Made by a program: the position numbers and the translations under genes
Shown: in pieces, positions 55,168-64,000 of the stretch
How positions within the stretch are numbered: the first letter of the stretch is position 1
How the letters are laid out: each line of letters opens with the position of its first letter
NCBI GenBank assembly: GCA_032622095.1
Contig: CP136063.1
Coordinates: 185,481,956-185,545,955 of the forward strand
Length of the DNA: 64,000 bases
From: Siphonodentalium dalli
Taxonomy: Eukaryota > Mollusca > Scaphopoda > Gadilida > Siphonodentaliidae
Reading direction: 5' to 3'
Notes under the pieces: model-generated
Told to the model about the DNA's origin: nothing
Seen by the model: only the letters and a program-made list of their open reading frames with translations
Database searches by the model: none

Positions 55168-55350
55168 TCTAAAAATGATTAACCGTTCATAGAAATTCTC
55201 TATTAAAACCAAACTTCGCGCATTTTCGAGATCGGAACCGCTCAAAAATACGGAATAGGAAACGAATAAAACGGAGGGAGAATTGTAAAAGACAAGATCT
55301 TGGACGCGGATTGCACTTTTGCTGGCGGTGAGTTATTTACCGCATATGGT
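55168..55350 (-). promoter_or_regulatory. Likely NDC1 promoter and 5' leader
   Basis: This 180-base stretch has several CpG dinucleotides, while the surroundings have few. It lies directly upstream of the NDC1 start codon. No TATA box is evident. Two ATGs in the leader open upstream ORFs out of frame with NDC1: 7 codons with stop at 55203-55223 and 4 codons with stop at 55179-55190. On the plus strand a GCG|GTGAGT donor-like site at about 55327-55334 would fit a divergent transcript. The TSS cannot be placed from sequence. Confidence 0.45.
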
Positions 55351-55461
55351 TGGGGCTTGGTAGTGGAGATTCAAATTAGTGACATATCAGTTCATCTCAT
55401 ATCAATACCGGCATCATTTGTATACGAACAAATAGCAGTTATAAATCGTATAGCTGGTGGG

Positions 55462-58372
55462 GTCAAGTTACGCTGAATAGGTCACTCTCACCGGTTTTCT
55501 GTGATAAAGTTACCCAGGTTCCTGAAATTGTGATAAAGTTACCCAGGTTGGAGAAGAATGTGATAAAGTTACCCAGGTTAATAATAGTTCATGTTTAGCA
55601 ACAAATTATTGATTTTTGTGATCAAAATGACGAACTACAGTACTAATATGTCTTAATTTATGCTTGATAAGGGCTAGCTATTACTTGCCAAAACTGAACA
55701 ATATTTCCCTCTGTCACTTTTAAATCGAGTTGATATTGTGAGATTTGCTTAAAGGTACTCAATCCGTAAAGAGGGTCCCCATCTCAACAGATTCCAACAA
55801 CAACAATCCGATCAGAGGGTCCTATATTACTATTTCTTTGGCTTTGGGGGTAAAAAATATTTGATTCGAGTCGAGATCGAAACCCATCAAACAAAGCTCA
55901 GAGTTATTAGATATTGATTTTTGAAATGTGTTATGTTCTCGAGATGAGTACTAATAACTGCCGTAATCTGCTCTGGATGTGTACTCCAAATCTATTCAAA
56001 CAGACAAGGATGGATAACTCTAAAATCAAGTGGTAATTTTAACGCAATTTTGACTGAGTTAAAGGTACTCAATCCGATAAAACTCCTCTCAATTGCTTGT
56101 TGCTTGTTGTGGATTTCCCTCCTTTAAGTGAGGAGCACCCCATTATATTGGGTATATAAAATAATGGAAGTAAAAATAAGTCAAATAAAACCAGGTAAAA
56201 CTGCAATAATGATAAAATAGTTGGTAAAATTGTGTTACTAATGAGTTAAAAGATTTGTGTGTGCGTAAGTTACGCTTAAAAACTTTTAAGTTGAGCTTTC
56301 ATATGTACATATGTACATGTATATTTTTGTTTTGTTTTTAAGATTGGTATAGTTAAAATTGTCGTATTGTCAAGAATATTTACAGGTAGTTGTTTTGCCT
56401 GTACAGCTCGGCTAGTTTGTCATTTTATATGTGCTTGTCTGCTTCTGTTTTTAAAGTGTTTACTCTATGCACATGAATTGAGTATAAGAAATTTCTTGCC
56501 AGTTTTTCAATTTGTTCTTTTTCTATATCGGTAAGGTTCCAGGTTTCTAGTTTTGTGCAGTCTAAGGTTAACTGAGTTAAGAGTTCTGGTTGATCAATAA
56601 TGTATTTGTCAGTGGTAGTTTTTGAGAGACATAGTTTGAGTTTTTGTATGTAACAATGTCGTTGGTTGCTAGTGTTCGTACATTGTGAAATGAAGTGTAT
56701 TCTGTCCTCATCAGCTAGTTTGCATAGTGGACATATGGCAGAGGTCAGGTTTTGTCTAAATCTTTTTCTATTTATTTGTAGTAAATAAGTGTCTGTCATC
56801 AACCATGTTTTTATAATAGCCTTTTTTGTGGCAGCGGGCGAGTATTTTGATGAATCCCATACAAGATGACATTTGCTGCTGGATTTTTTTTGCAGTTTGA
56901 TCATTGCTAATGTTGTTTTACTGGAGAACTCTTTGTCATTAATATCATGCCAATATTGGTATATAGCTTTTTTACATATTGTTTTCCATTTGTTGGCATC
57001 TTCCTTACTGTGGATGGTGTTTATGATATGCAGTGGGTCAGGAAGGGTATATTTGGAAAGTATGTCTCTGACATGTATAAACCAGCTATGGCTGTTGTCA
57101 TTTTTCATGATAAGTTGTCTTATTGCAAGATCTCGCTCTGCAGAGTTGTGTGTTTTGGCTATATTAATATAGAATGTTGTAATTTTGAGATCTATAGTGC
57201 CTTGGATGGGAATAGCACCAATAAGTGCATTTGTAGCAGCATTTGCTGTGCGTGTTGATAAACTCTGCAATTGTCTCATGGTTTTTCGTTGGAAACGTTC
57301 GAGTTCATCTATGTCGTTTTTTTTCATATGTAGAATTTCTATACCATGCAGCATTCTAGGAATGACAAAAGTGTTCCACATTTGGTATGCTATTACTGGC
57401 GATATACCGTTTGTTCCATGTAGCCCTGTACCCATCAAGGAGTATAGGGTTCGTCTGCCCATTGTTATTCGTTTTGGGATATCTGGGGTATTTGTAGGAT
57501 TACGCTCTACACCTAGGTGTTTGGTGGAGCCTACGATATTAACAGGAGTTCCACCTAGGACAGTTTTTATTTCACCATTCATTTTTTGTGTAGATGTTTT
57601 CATTTGGACAATTTCGCATTTAGTTGCGTTCATTGCGAATCGATCTTTACATGAGTTGTTGTATACAATACTTGTGAGAGTTTGTAAATCAGATGTTGTT
57701 TTTGCTAAGATGGCTACATCATCTGCACAGGTGGGGGCTGTTATATCAATTGTGCCAATTTTAAACCCAGCTGCATTGTTACTTAGCTGATTTAGCATGT
57801 CGTTGTTAAATTACTATTTCAATGGCTTCGGGGGTCAAAAATATTTGATTCGAGTCGAGGAAGTCACCCATCAAAGCTCAGATTTGTTAGATATCGATTT
57901 TAGAAATCTATTATTTTTTCATTATCGGGAATACTATCTGGCCCAGAACTCAGTCAAAATTGCGTTAAAATTACCACTTGATTTTAGAGTTATCCATCCT
58001 TGTCTGTTTGAATAGATTTGGAGTACACATCCAGAGCAGATTACGGCAGTTATTAGTACTCATCTCGAGAACATAACACATTTCAAAAATCAATATCTAA
58101 TAACTCTGAGCTTTGTTTGATGGGTTTCTCGACTCGAATCAAATATTTTTTACCCCCAAAGCCAAAGAAATAGTAATATAGGACCGGTAAGGACCCTCTG
58201 ATCGGATTGTTGTTGTTGGAATCTGTTGAGATGGGGACCCTCTTTACGGATTGAGTACCTTTAACCTGGGTAACTTTATCACAATTCTCACCAACCTGGG
58301 TAACTTTATCACAAAATTAGGAACCTGGGTAACTTTATCACAGAAAACCGGTGAGAGTGACCTATTCAGCTC
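55462..58372. mobile_element. Long-inverted-repeat element enclosing a LINE fragment
   Basis: Outer arms: GCTGAATAGGTCACTCTCAC-type ends, then three copies of GTGATAAAGTTACCCAGGTT (left 55492-55580, mirrored right 58263-58342). Inner arms of about 310 bp: 55752-56060 against 57948-58262, starting AGGTACTCAATCCGTAAAGA. The left arm is split by a 165-bp TTAA-flanked insert (about 55582-55750). The right side has an extra partial arm in direct orientation (57806-57930). The LINE fragment (56086-57805) fills the centre. Upstream of the NDC1 promoter. Confidence 0.75.
56425..57798 (-). pseudogene. LINE reverse transcriptase, 5'-truncated, 457 open codons
   Basis: The frame opens inside the palm: APTCADDVAIL (residues 21-31) is the catalytic YADD-type box with C for Y. 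It is followed by GTKCE-like NATKCEIV, KHLGV, then the thumb and a C-terminal CPLCKLADEDRIHFISQC knuckle (C-x2-C-x8-H-x4-C, residues 356-373). Fingers and endonuclease are missing; a stop lies five codons before the first ATG, and the inverted-repeat arm starts there. No stop or frameshift in the remaining 1.37 kb, so the insertion is young. Plus-strand frames here are shadows. Confidence 0.9.
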
Positions 58373-58439
58373 AAGTTACTACGTTTTCAGATTTTTTAAT
58401 ATTTATTAAACCAAATATTGTCCCAGTGTTTCCTGAAAA

Positions 58440-59060
58440 GACAAAGTAAGGACAATCAGTAATGGGTGCCATCAGAAGATCCTTTACACACTTATATGAG
58501 AATACACTTGTGAAGCTATATAAAGGATTAGCCCGACCAGACTTGGAATATGCATAGCCAGCATGGAAACCCATGCACCTACACAAACGCATTGAGCGAT
58601 TAGAAGGAGTTCAGAGAAGGGCAACGAAATTAAATTAGCACCAGGGCTAAAAGACCTACACTATGACAAAAGATTGGACCGACTCAAAATTCACACACTC
58701 CAATACAGAACACATAGAGGTGACATGATAGAGTGTTATAAAATCTTTAACACATATGACCAAGAAGTTGCAGACAATACTAACAAGAAGTATACCGATA
58801 CTGACAAAAGAACTAGAGGACACAATTACAAATTATATCTAGAGGGATCAAATTACAACACAAGAAAATATTAATTCAGCCAGAGAGTAGTGGAAACATG
58901 GAACAACCTACCAGAAAAAGTTGTATATTCAGAAAAAATTAATCAATTCAAGAACAACCTGGACCACCATTGGGACAAGCAAGAGGTGAAGTACAACTTT
59001 AAGGCTGAATTGGAAACAAATCTGACAAACTCTCAAACATGCAACATGTCTCTATCAGAT
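58440..59060 (+). pseudogene. CR1-like LINE reverse transcriptase C-terminal remnant
   Basis: Pieces in order: RSFTHLYENTLVKLYKGLAR and PDLEYA, stop, HKRIERLEGVQRRATK, a frameshift, then LHYDKRLDRLKIHTLQYRTH with RGDMIECYKIF, KRTRGHNYKLYLEG, stop, QRVVETWNNLPEKVVYSEKI and FKNNLDHHW. This is the classic CR1-clade C-terminal signature. At least two stops and one shift: an older copy than 56425-57798. Confidence 0.88.
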
Positions 59061-59099
59061 AATTCTCTAGTTGACGTGTCATGTACAAGTATAACTGAG

Positions 59100-59780
59100 G
59101 TGGGTACTAGCCGATTTCGATGAAACTTGGTATGTGTGGGTATTTTCGGCTGGGGAGTGACATGGGCCTATTAATTTACCCGTGCGACGTGACCTTGACC
59201 TTGAAATCGGGTAATTTCAAGGTCAAACGGCCGAATATATCACGGAATTTCGATGAAACTTGCTATGTGGGGTTACTTTCGTATGGGGAGTCTCATAAGC
59301 ATATTAATTTGTCCGTGCGACGTGACATTGGCCTTGAAATCGGGTCATTTCAAGGTCAAACGCCCGAATTCATATCACGGGATTTCGATGAAACTTGGTA
59401 TGTGGGGGTGCTTTCGTATGGGGAGTCTCATAAGCATATTCATTTGCCTGTGCGACGTGACATTGACCTTGAAATAGGGTCAATTCAAGGTCAAATCGCC
59501 AATTTTGATGGTATTTCGACGAAATTTTATACATAGGGTTACTTTTGTCCACTGGGTGTTTTGTACGGGTCAAATCGTGACCCCGACCTGACCTTGACCT
59601 TCAAAATGATCAATTCAAGGTCAAATCGGGTGAAACCGGATGGATTTAGACGGGTACTTTTGTCGGGTACTTTTGTTCGGGCAGTGTTTTGGACGGGTCA
59701 AATCGTGACCCCACTTGACCTTGGCCTTCAAAATAGACAATTCAAGGTCAAAGTCCGGACGAAGTCGGGTCACCTTCTAG
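59100..59780 (+). repeat. Tandem repeat, about 135-bp units, rich in TCAAGGTCA
   Basis: Units start TTTCGATGAAACTTGGTATG (about 59113, 59249, 59385, 59515) and each carries GACCTTGACCTTGAAAT plus TTCAAGGTCAAA. The later units drift in length. Open frames in three registers are repeat artefacts. Confidence 0.75.
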
Positions 59781-59782
59781 TA

Positions 59783-60077
59783 ACTTATATAAGGCCAGTT
59801 ATGGTACCACTGATTACAATTGGTGCCTTATCTGTTCATACCAGATCAGTATAAGTTATTTAAGGCAAAATAGGGTCCAATTGATTCCAATAGTGCATTA
59901 TCAGTTCATACCCGGTACCAGATCAGTATCAGATATATAAGGCCAAATAGGGTCACACTGATTCCAATTCGTGTTTTTTCTGTTCATACCAGATCTGGCA
60001 GATCAGTGTCAGTTATACAAGGTCAAATAAGGTCCCAGTGATTCCAATTAGTGCCTTATCTGTTCATAGACACCAGT
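59783..60077 (+). repeat. Tandem repeat, about 80-bp units
   Basis: Four units with TTATCTGTTCATACCAGATC, TATAAGGCCA and TGATTCCAATTAGTGCCTTA, diverged by about 15-20% by eye. Adjacent to but different from the 135-bp repeat. Confidence 0.7.
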
Positions 60078-60079
60078 GC

Positions 60080-60530
60080 AAATACATTTAATTTTGCGAG
60101 AATCAAGTTAGTCATATATCAATAATAGCATAAAGCATATATGGAGCTTTTGAATATTAATCACTTCCATGTATGGAAATGATACTCCAGAACATTTGCC
60201 CGTGGCACTATAACCACGGAACCGGGCCTGGTGGATCCAAAGTATATGGCTGCGAGTTAGTGACAGCTAGGGCATATGTAGTCTGCCACGTGGTGATTTT
60301 GGCAAATACTACTATGAGATATTGTTTTGTGCATGGCCATGTTTATGGGAAGATAAAACAAGTTGTAACTCAACTCTAGATGAACAGAAAGCAGTTTTCA
60401 CATTTAATAATAAATGCCCTATGATAAGTTGCACTGCATGACTGATAATGCTTATCCGGCTTAAGTGTGATTAATAATATTTTATTAGCTTCCAATTTCA
60501 GTGTTTGTTGGAGTTTATTAACATATGTGA
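60080..60530. other. Unclassified sequence
   Basis: No gene or repeat recognised in about 450 bases upstream of the TA element. Confidence 0.3.
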
Positions 60531-60535
60531 CCCGC

Positions 60536-60989
60536 CATATCAAATCCAGTTGGAAGTCGGGATTTTTTTTACCCTGTGCCAATGCTTTCTCTTATATATG
60601 CGAGTCGACCATAGGTCGCCTCGCATATATAAGAGAATGCATTGGCCTAACAATTTTTTACAATTTTAATAATTTGTTCTTGTATTCTTTAACAATTTTA
60701 TAATTTCACCCATACAGAGCCCCAGAAAAACATGAGCATAGGACACTCTTCTATATGCTTCTATATATGTGTGGGGCTCCCTGCAGGGTAATGGATTTTT
60801 TTTTTATTTTATGTCCTAAAAATTGTAAGAAACATTTATTTAAAAAAAAAATGATAAAAAATTGTTAGGCCAATGCATTCTCTTATATATGCGAGGCGAC
60901 CTATGGTCGACTCACATATATAAGAGAATGCATTGGCACAGGGTAAAAAAAATCCCGACTTTCGACTGGATTTGATATGGCGGGTCACA
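60536..60989. mobile_element. TA-flanked MITE carrying two AATGCAT palindromes
   Basis: TA at 60534-60535 and 60990-60991; termini TGTGACCCGCCATATCAAAT and inverse. GTCGGGATTTTTTTTACCCT is mirrored inside. Palindromes at 60578-60645 and 60871-60937 in mirror order. Terminal and target features point to a Tc1/mariner/pogo-type transposase, unlike the TTAA elements that carry the same palindromes. Confidence 0.8.
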
Positions 60990-60999
60990 TATTGGCAGT

Positions 61000-61615
61000 T
61001 CAAAATCATCAGGAATAGAGACTTCTGTGATAGTGAAAAAACAGGTCACATGCGCACCACTATAAGAAAATAACATTACAGAACCTGATGGCATTAACCC
61101 TTTCGCAACCGTAACAGCTAGCCGTCATTTCGGGGCTATGGCCAAGGCTCTCGGAAAACTTGTTTGCCAATTGGTGAATTCTATGCATTGTTTCCTACCC
61201 AAATTTGTTTGTGCAATATATGGTTAATCATCTTTTTTGGAAATTAAATTTCACCCGGTACTATAATCGGGACTTCACCGTTGGCTGTATTTTACCGCTA
61301 TGATGGCAAAGACAAACTTTTTAAGGCCACATGAAATCTCTATAAAAATCAACATTAGTGAATGCTATACGTACATAGCTTTATAATTTTATAACTCATT
61401 GAGCATGTATTGGAAATTTTTGTTGTTCACGTCTCTTGTTGGTTTGAGCAGAGCAAATGATGAAAATTAAGTTAACAAGACAGTCAATGACTGTGGGGTC
61501 GCTCACCAGACTGCAAAGACTGATGAGACTGGGACTCTGGAGACCACAATAGTCAGAAATTTCATAATCACTTTAAAAGAAGTAGATCTAAACACGATAT
61601 GTGGCAAGAGAGGCT
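61000..61615. other. Unclassified sequence with a TTAACCCTTTCGCAACCG end
   Basis: A TTAA terminus-like word at about 61094 (CCCTTTCGCAACCGTAAC) has no clear partner. Otherwise AT-rich, no gene. Confidence 0.35.
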
Positions 61616-61621
61616 TCAGTC

Positions 61622-61677
61622 GTGTACAGTGGGTAATTTCAAGGTGAATATCCACCTTGAAATTACCCACTGTACAC
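61622..61677. repeat. Perfect 25-bp stem hairpin
   Basis: GTGTACAGTGGGTAATTTCA + AGGTG, six-base loop AATATC, then the exact inverse. Could be the core of a very small MITE; no target duplication noticed. A C-rich run (61686-61700) follows. Confidence 0.8.
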
Positions 61678-61849
61678 TACTGATCACCCCCCCCCCCCCT
61701 CCTCCAGCTCAACAAGTCCCCTCCCGACCGGGCTCCAGACTCCCAAGTCTTGGGTTGGAATGTCACAACCGACATCTCAAACTTTCTCAATTTTTGGAAA
61801 TTTCCAATCTCACAAGCACCTTTTTATAAAACCATTTAGACATGTTTGA

Positions 61850-62906
61850 AGCCCAATTATCCATGGACCCAAAACACCATACATGTATGTCAGATTAATC
61901 AGTTAGGTAGTTCCAAGGTAGATGTTTTAATGAATTTGATATTTCAATGATTTTTTAAACACAAAAGTGTTAATTCCCCATAGCCCCGTCATTTCTTAAC
62001 ATGTTGACCTGATGTTAACAAATCTGAATATCAGTCACTAAAGGATCCTCCATACTATATGTAAGCTAAATAGTCCAACCTCTCTTGAAAAGACAATTTA
62101 AGAATTACTATAGAGACATACAGTTATGTCCCTGGTCCCACCCTATTTAACCTGGTGACCACATCTGAATAAATTTGAATACCAGACACCAAAGAACCCT
62201 TCATACTCAAAATCAGTAAAATAGACCTGATGGTCCTTGTGGTGGAAGCATGTTAAAATTTGTGGCTATTTCGGTCGAACAGTTTAACCCGAAGTAGGAA
62301 AATATGGACTGTTACTGGTTGAAAAATCAAATCTACAGCCTCATAGTCCCCACCCAGGCGGCTTAGAAATCAATAGGAATCTATATATTATTATACCAGT
62401 ATCAAACAGCATACATACAGGTAGGGTGGGTGGTTGAGAGTTAAATATCTTATCTCTGCCCCTATTTGAATAAATATGAATCCCCATCTATGAGATCCAT
62501 TCATCTAGAAATTTAAAACGGTAGATTTTAAGAGTTGAAGAAAACTGATTTTCCTCAAAAGTTTCATAAAAATGACCTCACATGTACAAATCTGAGCCCC
62601 ACTTACCAAAGGACCCTCCATACCAAAAGCTAAATAGGCCTGATGGTTTTAGAAGAATTACTATGGAGGGAAAGAGTTATGGCCCTGGCTTCTCACCTAT
62701 ATGACCTGATGAACTCATTTGAACAAATCTGAATGTGAGTCAAAATATATAAACCCATTCGGTCTTTAATATGTATGTGGAGAAGAACAAAATTGATGGA
62801 TGGATGGAAACATCCCAACAGAGGGATGGATGGGAGGACATACTGACAGACAAATTCAATCCAATATACCCCCCCCCCAGTTTTCTTTGCAAATCAGGGT
62901 ATAATG
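61850..62906. repeat. HINE-like degenerate tandem repeat
   Basis: Words AAATCTGAAT, ACCAAAGGACCCTCCATACC, ATGGCCCTGG and CTATGGAG..AAGAGTTATG recur at about 61990, 62100, 62165 and 62600. Ends with GGATGGATGGGAGGACATAC, GACAGACA and a CCCCCCCC tail plus AGGGTATAAT. Same architecture as 14520-15249. Confidence 0.5.
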
Positions 62907-62909
62907 AGT

Positions 62910-63755
62910 ACAACTGGATAGGTGGTGGTTAAGAATATAATAGTAGAACAGCCAAGCCTGAATATAGTGTCTGACATTTGCAGAATGAGGTCCCTAAAGG
63001 GTGAATTTAGTGCTGCAATCCTGCAAGGTGGGCTAGCATCACCAAATTCACCCTCTGGGGACCTAGGAGACATAGGAACAGATTGAAGTTGTCCAGTTAA
63101 TTGGTGATGTGCACCCATTGGGCACCTCAATTATCCATTTTATCTTCTGCAAATTAGGGAATTAGATTAGAAACTGAACAGAAGGGAAAAAGTAAGTAGA
63201 AATGTCAATTGAAGACCCTGTATACTTCCCTGAAGATGAGGCCTAAGCAGAACGAGGTCCATGGAGAGTGTATTTGGTGATGCTAGCCTACTGAGTTCAA
63301 CTGGATAGGTGGTGGTTAAGAATATAATAGTGGAACAGCCAAGCCTGAATAGTGTCTGACTTTTGCAGAATGATGTCCCTATAGGGTGAATTTAGTGACA
63401 CAATCCTGCAATACGGGCTAGCATCACCAAATTCACCCTATGGGGACCTCATTATGCTTAGGCCTCAACTGCTATGGGAGACATGGGAACAGATTGAAGT
63501 TGTCCAGTTAATTGGTGATGTGTACCCATTGGGCACCTCAATTATCAATTTTATCTTCTACAAATTAGGGAATTAGATTAGAAACTGAACAGAAGGGGAA
63601 AAGTAAATAGAAATGTCGATTTAAGACCCTGTATACTTCCCTGAAGATGAGGCCTAAGCAGAATGAGGTCCCTGGAGAGTGTATTTGGTGATCCTAGCCT
63701 ACTGTGCAGAGTAGCATCACTAAATTCACCCTCTGGGGACATCATTCTGCAAATA
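62910..63755. mobile_element. GAATGAGGTCCCC foldback, tandemly duplicated
   Basis: CAACTGGATAGGTGGTGGTT begins both halves (about 62911 and 63298). Each half has TTTGCAGAATGA.GTCCCT, the CACCAAATTCACCCT arm, and AGATTGAAGTTGTCCAGTTA then TTGGGCACCTCAATTAT. The second ends with a full closing arm (CATTCTGCAAATATCAGACA). Confidence 0.75.
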
Positions 63756-64000
63756 TCAGACATACAGCATTTTGTTTTGATTGCATGTTAATAACACACA
63801 CAGGGCATGAATGTTTACACCTACCTGTCAGCCAGATAACATCTGATGACTGTGTTATTAACTCTTTCTGTCTGGGGCTAATACCATACGCTATGGATGT
63901 TACAATGGTGTTAGTTTTTCTAATGAATTTTTTTATAACTGCAGTGGGTGCAGGGGCGGCGCTGATTGGGGGGGGGTGGGTAGTGGGAACAGGGGTGTGG
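63756..64000. other. Unclassified right edge
   Basis: No gene seen. Ends in a G-rich stretch (GGGGGGGGGTGGGTAG) at about 63969. Confidence 0.3.

Larger units (their letters stand above)
52009..53885. mobile_element. Inverted-repeat element with GGTCCAGGGC termini
   Basis: Left TIR AAACTTAGGGTCGGGGTCGA, TTCGGTCCAGGGC, TTCGGCCGGGCTTGTTCGGC. The right end carries the inverse (GAACAAGCCCGGCCGAA, GCCCTGGACCGAATCGACCC). The right end repeats GCCGAAAGAGCCCTGGACCG twice. A smaller inverted repeat (52868-53257, GCTAATGGGGTCGTTGTC / GACAACGACCCCATTAGC) lies inside. Superfamily not recognised. It lies in NDC1 intron 1. Confidence 0.65.

Noticed and set aside
52509-53170. Plus-strand 126-codon and minus-strand 149-codon frames in intron 1
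   Set aside because: They read through the kappa-B-like palindromes and an inverted repeat; both strands give similar low-complexity peptides and no domain.
56873-57790. Three plus-strand open frames of 99-201 codons
   Set aside because: They are antisense shadows of the LINE reverse transcriptase, which has the recognisable motifs.
1-64000. tRNA, rRNA or other structured RNA genes
   Set aside because: I looked for tRNA-like arms and box elements and saw none that I could support; a covariance-model scan would be needed to exclude diverged copies.

Overview
The window is eukaryotic and almost certainly from a marine lophotrochozoan, most likely a bivalve mollusc. It has GT-AG introns, no operons, an AT-rich background dense in transposon debris, and arrays of a ~160-bp repeat between fixed ends of the kind known as 'pearl'/HINE elements in oysters and relatives. 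The species cannot be named from sequence alone.

One host gene fills most of the window. On the minus strand, 55167 down to 4480, I could assemble 17 coding exons into a complete NDC1 (TMEM48), the membrane nucleoporin that anchors the nuclear pore complex and, in fungi, the spindle pole body. All 16 junctions keep the reading frame. The protein is about 572 residues from 1,719 coding bases spread over 50.7 kb, so about 97% of the gene is intron. A CpG-containing region at about 55.2-55.35 kb is the likely promoter, with two short upstream ORFs; a polyadenylation signal lies about 93 bases past the stop.

The introns and flanks are a transposon museum. Left flank (1-4.4 kb): pearl/HINE array end, LINE tail, foldback palindromes, a TTAA element. 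4.5-20.6 kb: 122-bp tandem repeat, exact 201-bp duplication, PIF/Harbinger-like MITE, TTAA elements, a doubly nested palindrome. 21.1-26.6 kb: a complete pogo-family transposon with matching TIRs and TA duplication, carrying a broken transposase and itself invaded by a 2.8-kb pearl array. 28-38 kb: TTAA MITEs, a minisatellite, palindromes, an hAT element with an exact 8-bp duplication and a transposase zinc-finger exon, another pearl array. 40-51.4 kb: further TTAA MITEs and a five-level nest (TTAA MITE > Harbinger and LINE > second Harbinger > tandem repeat). 52-54 kb: TIR element in intron 1 with kappa-B-like palindromes. 55.4-64 kb, upstream of NDC1: a long-inverted-repeat element enclosing a LINE reverse transcriptase, a CR1-like LINE remnant, tandem repeats and foldbacks.

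The strongest unexplained pattern is a ~68-bp near-perfect palindrome (GCCAATGCATTCTC arms) that occurs about 20 times, usually in pairs. It sits inside elements with unrelated termini: several TTAA-flanked subfamilies and at least one TA-flanked element.
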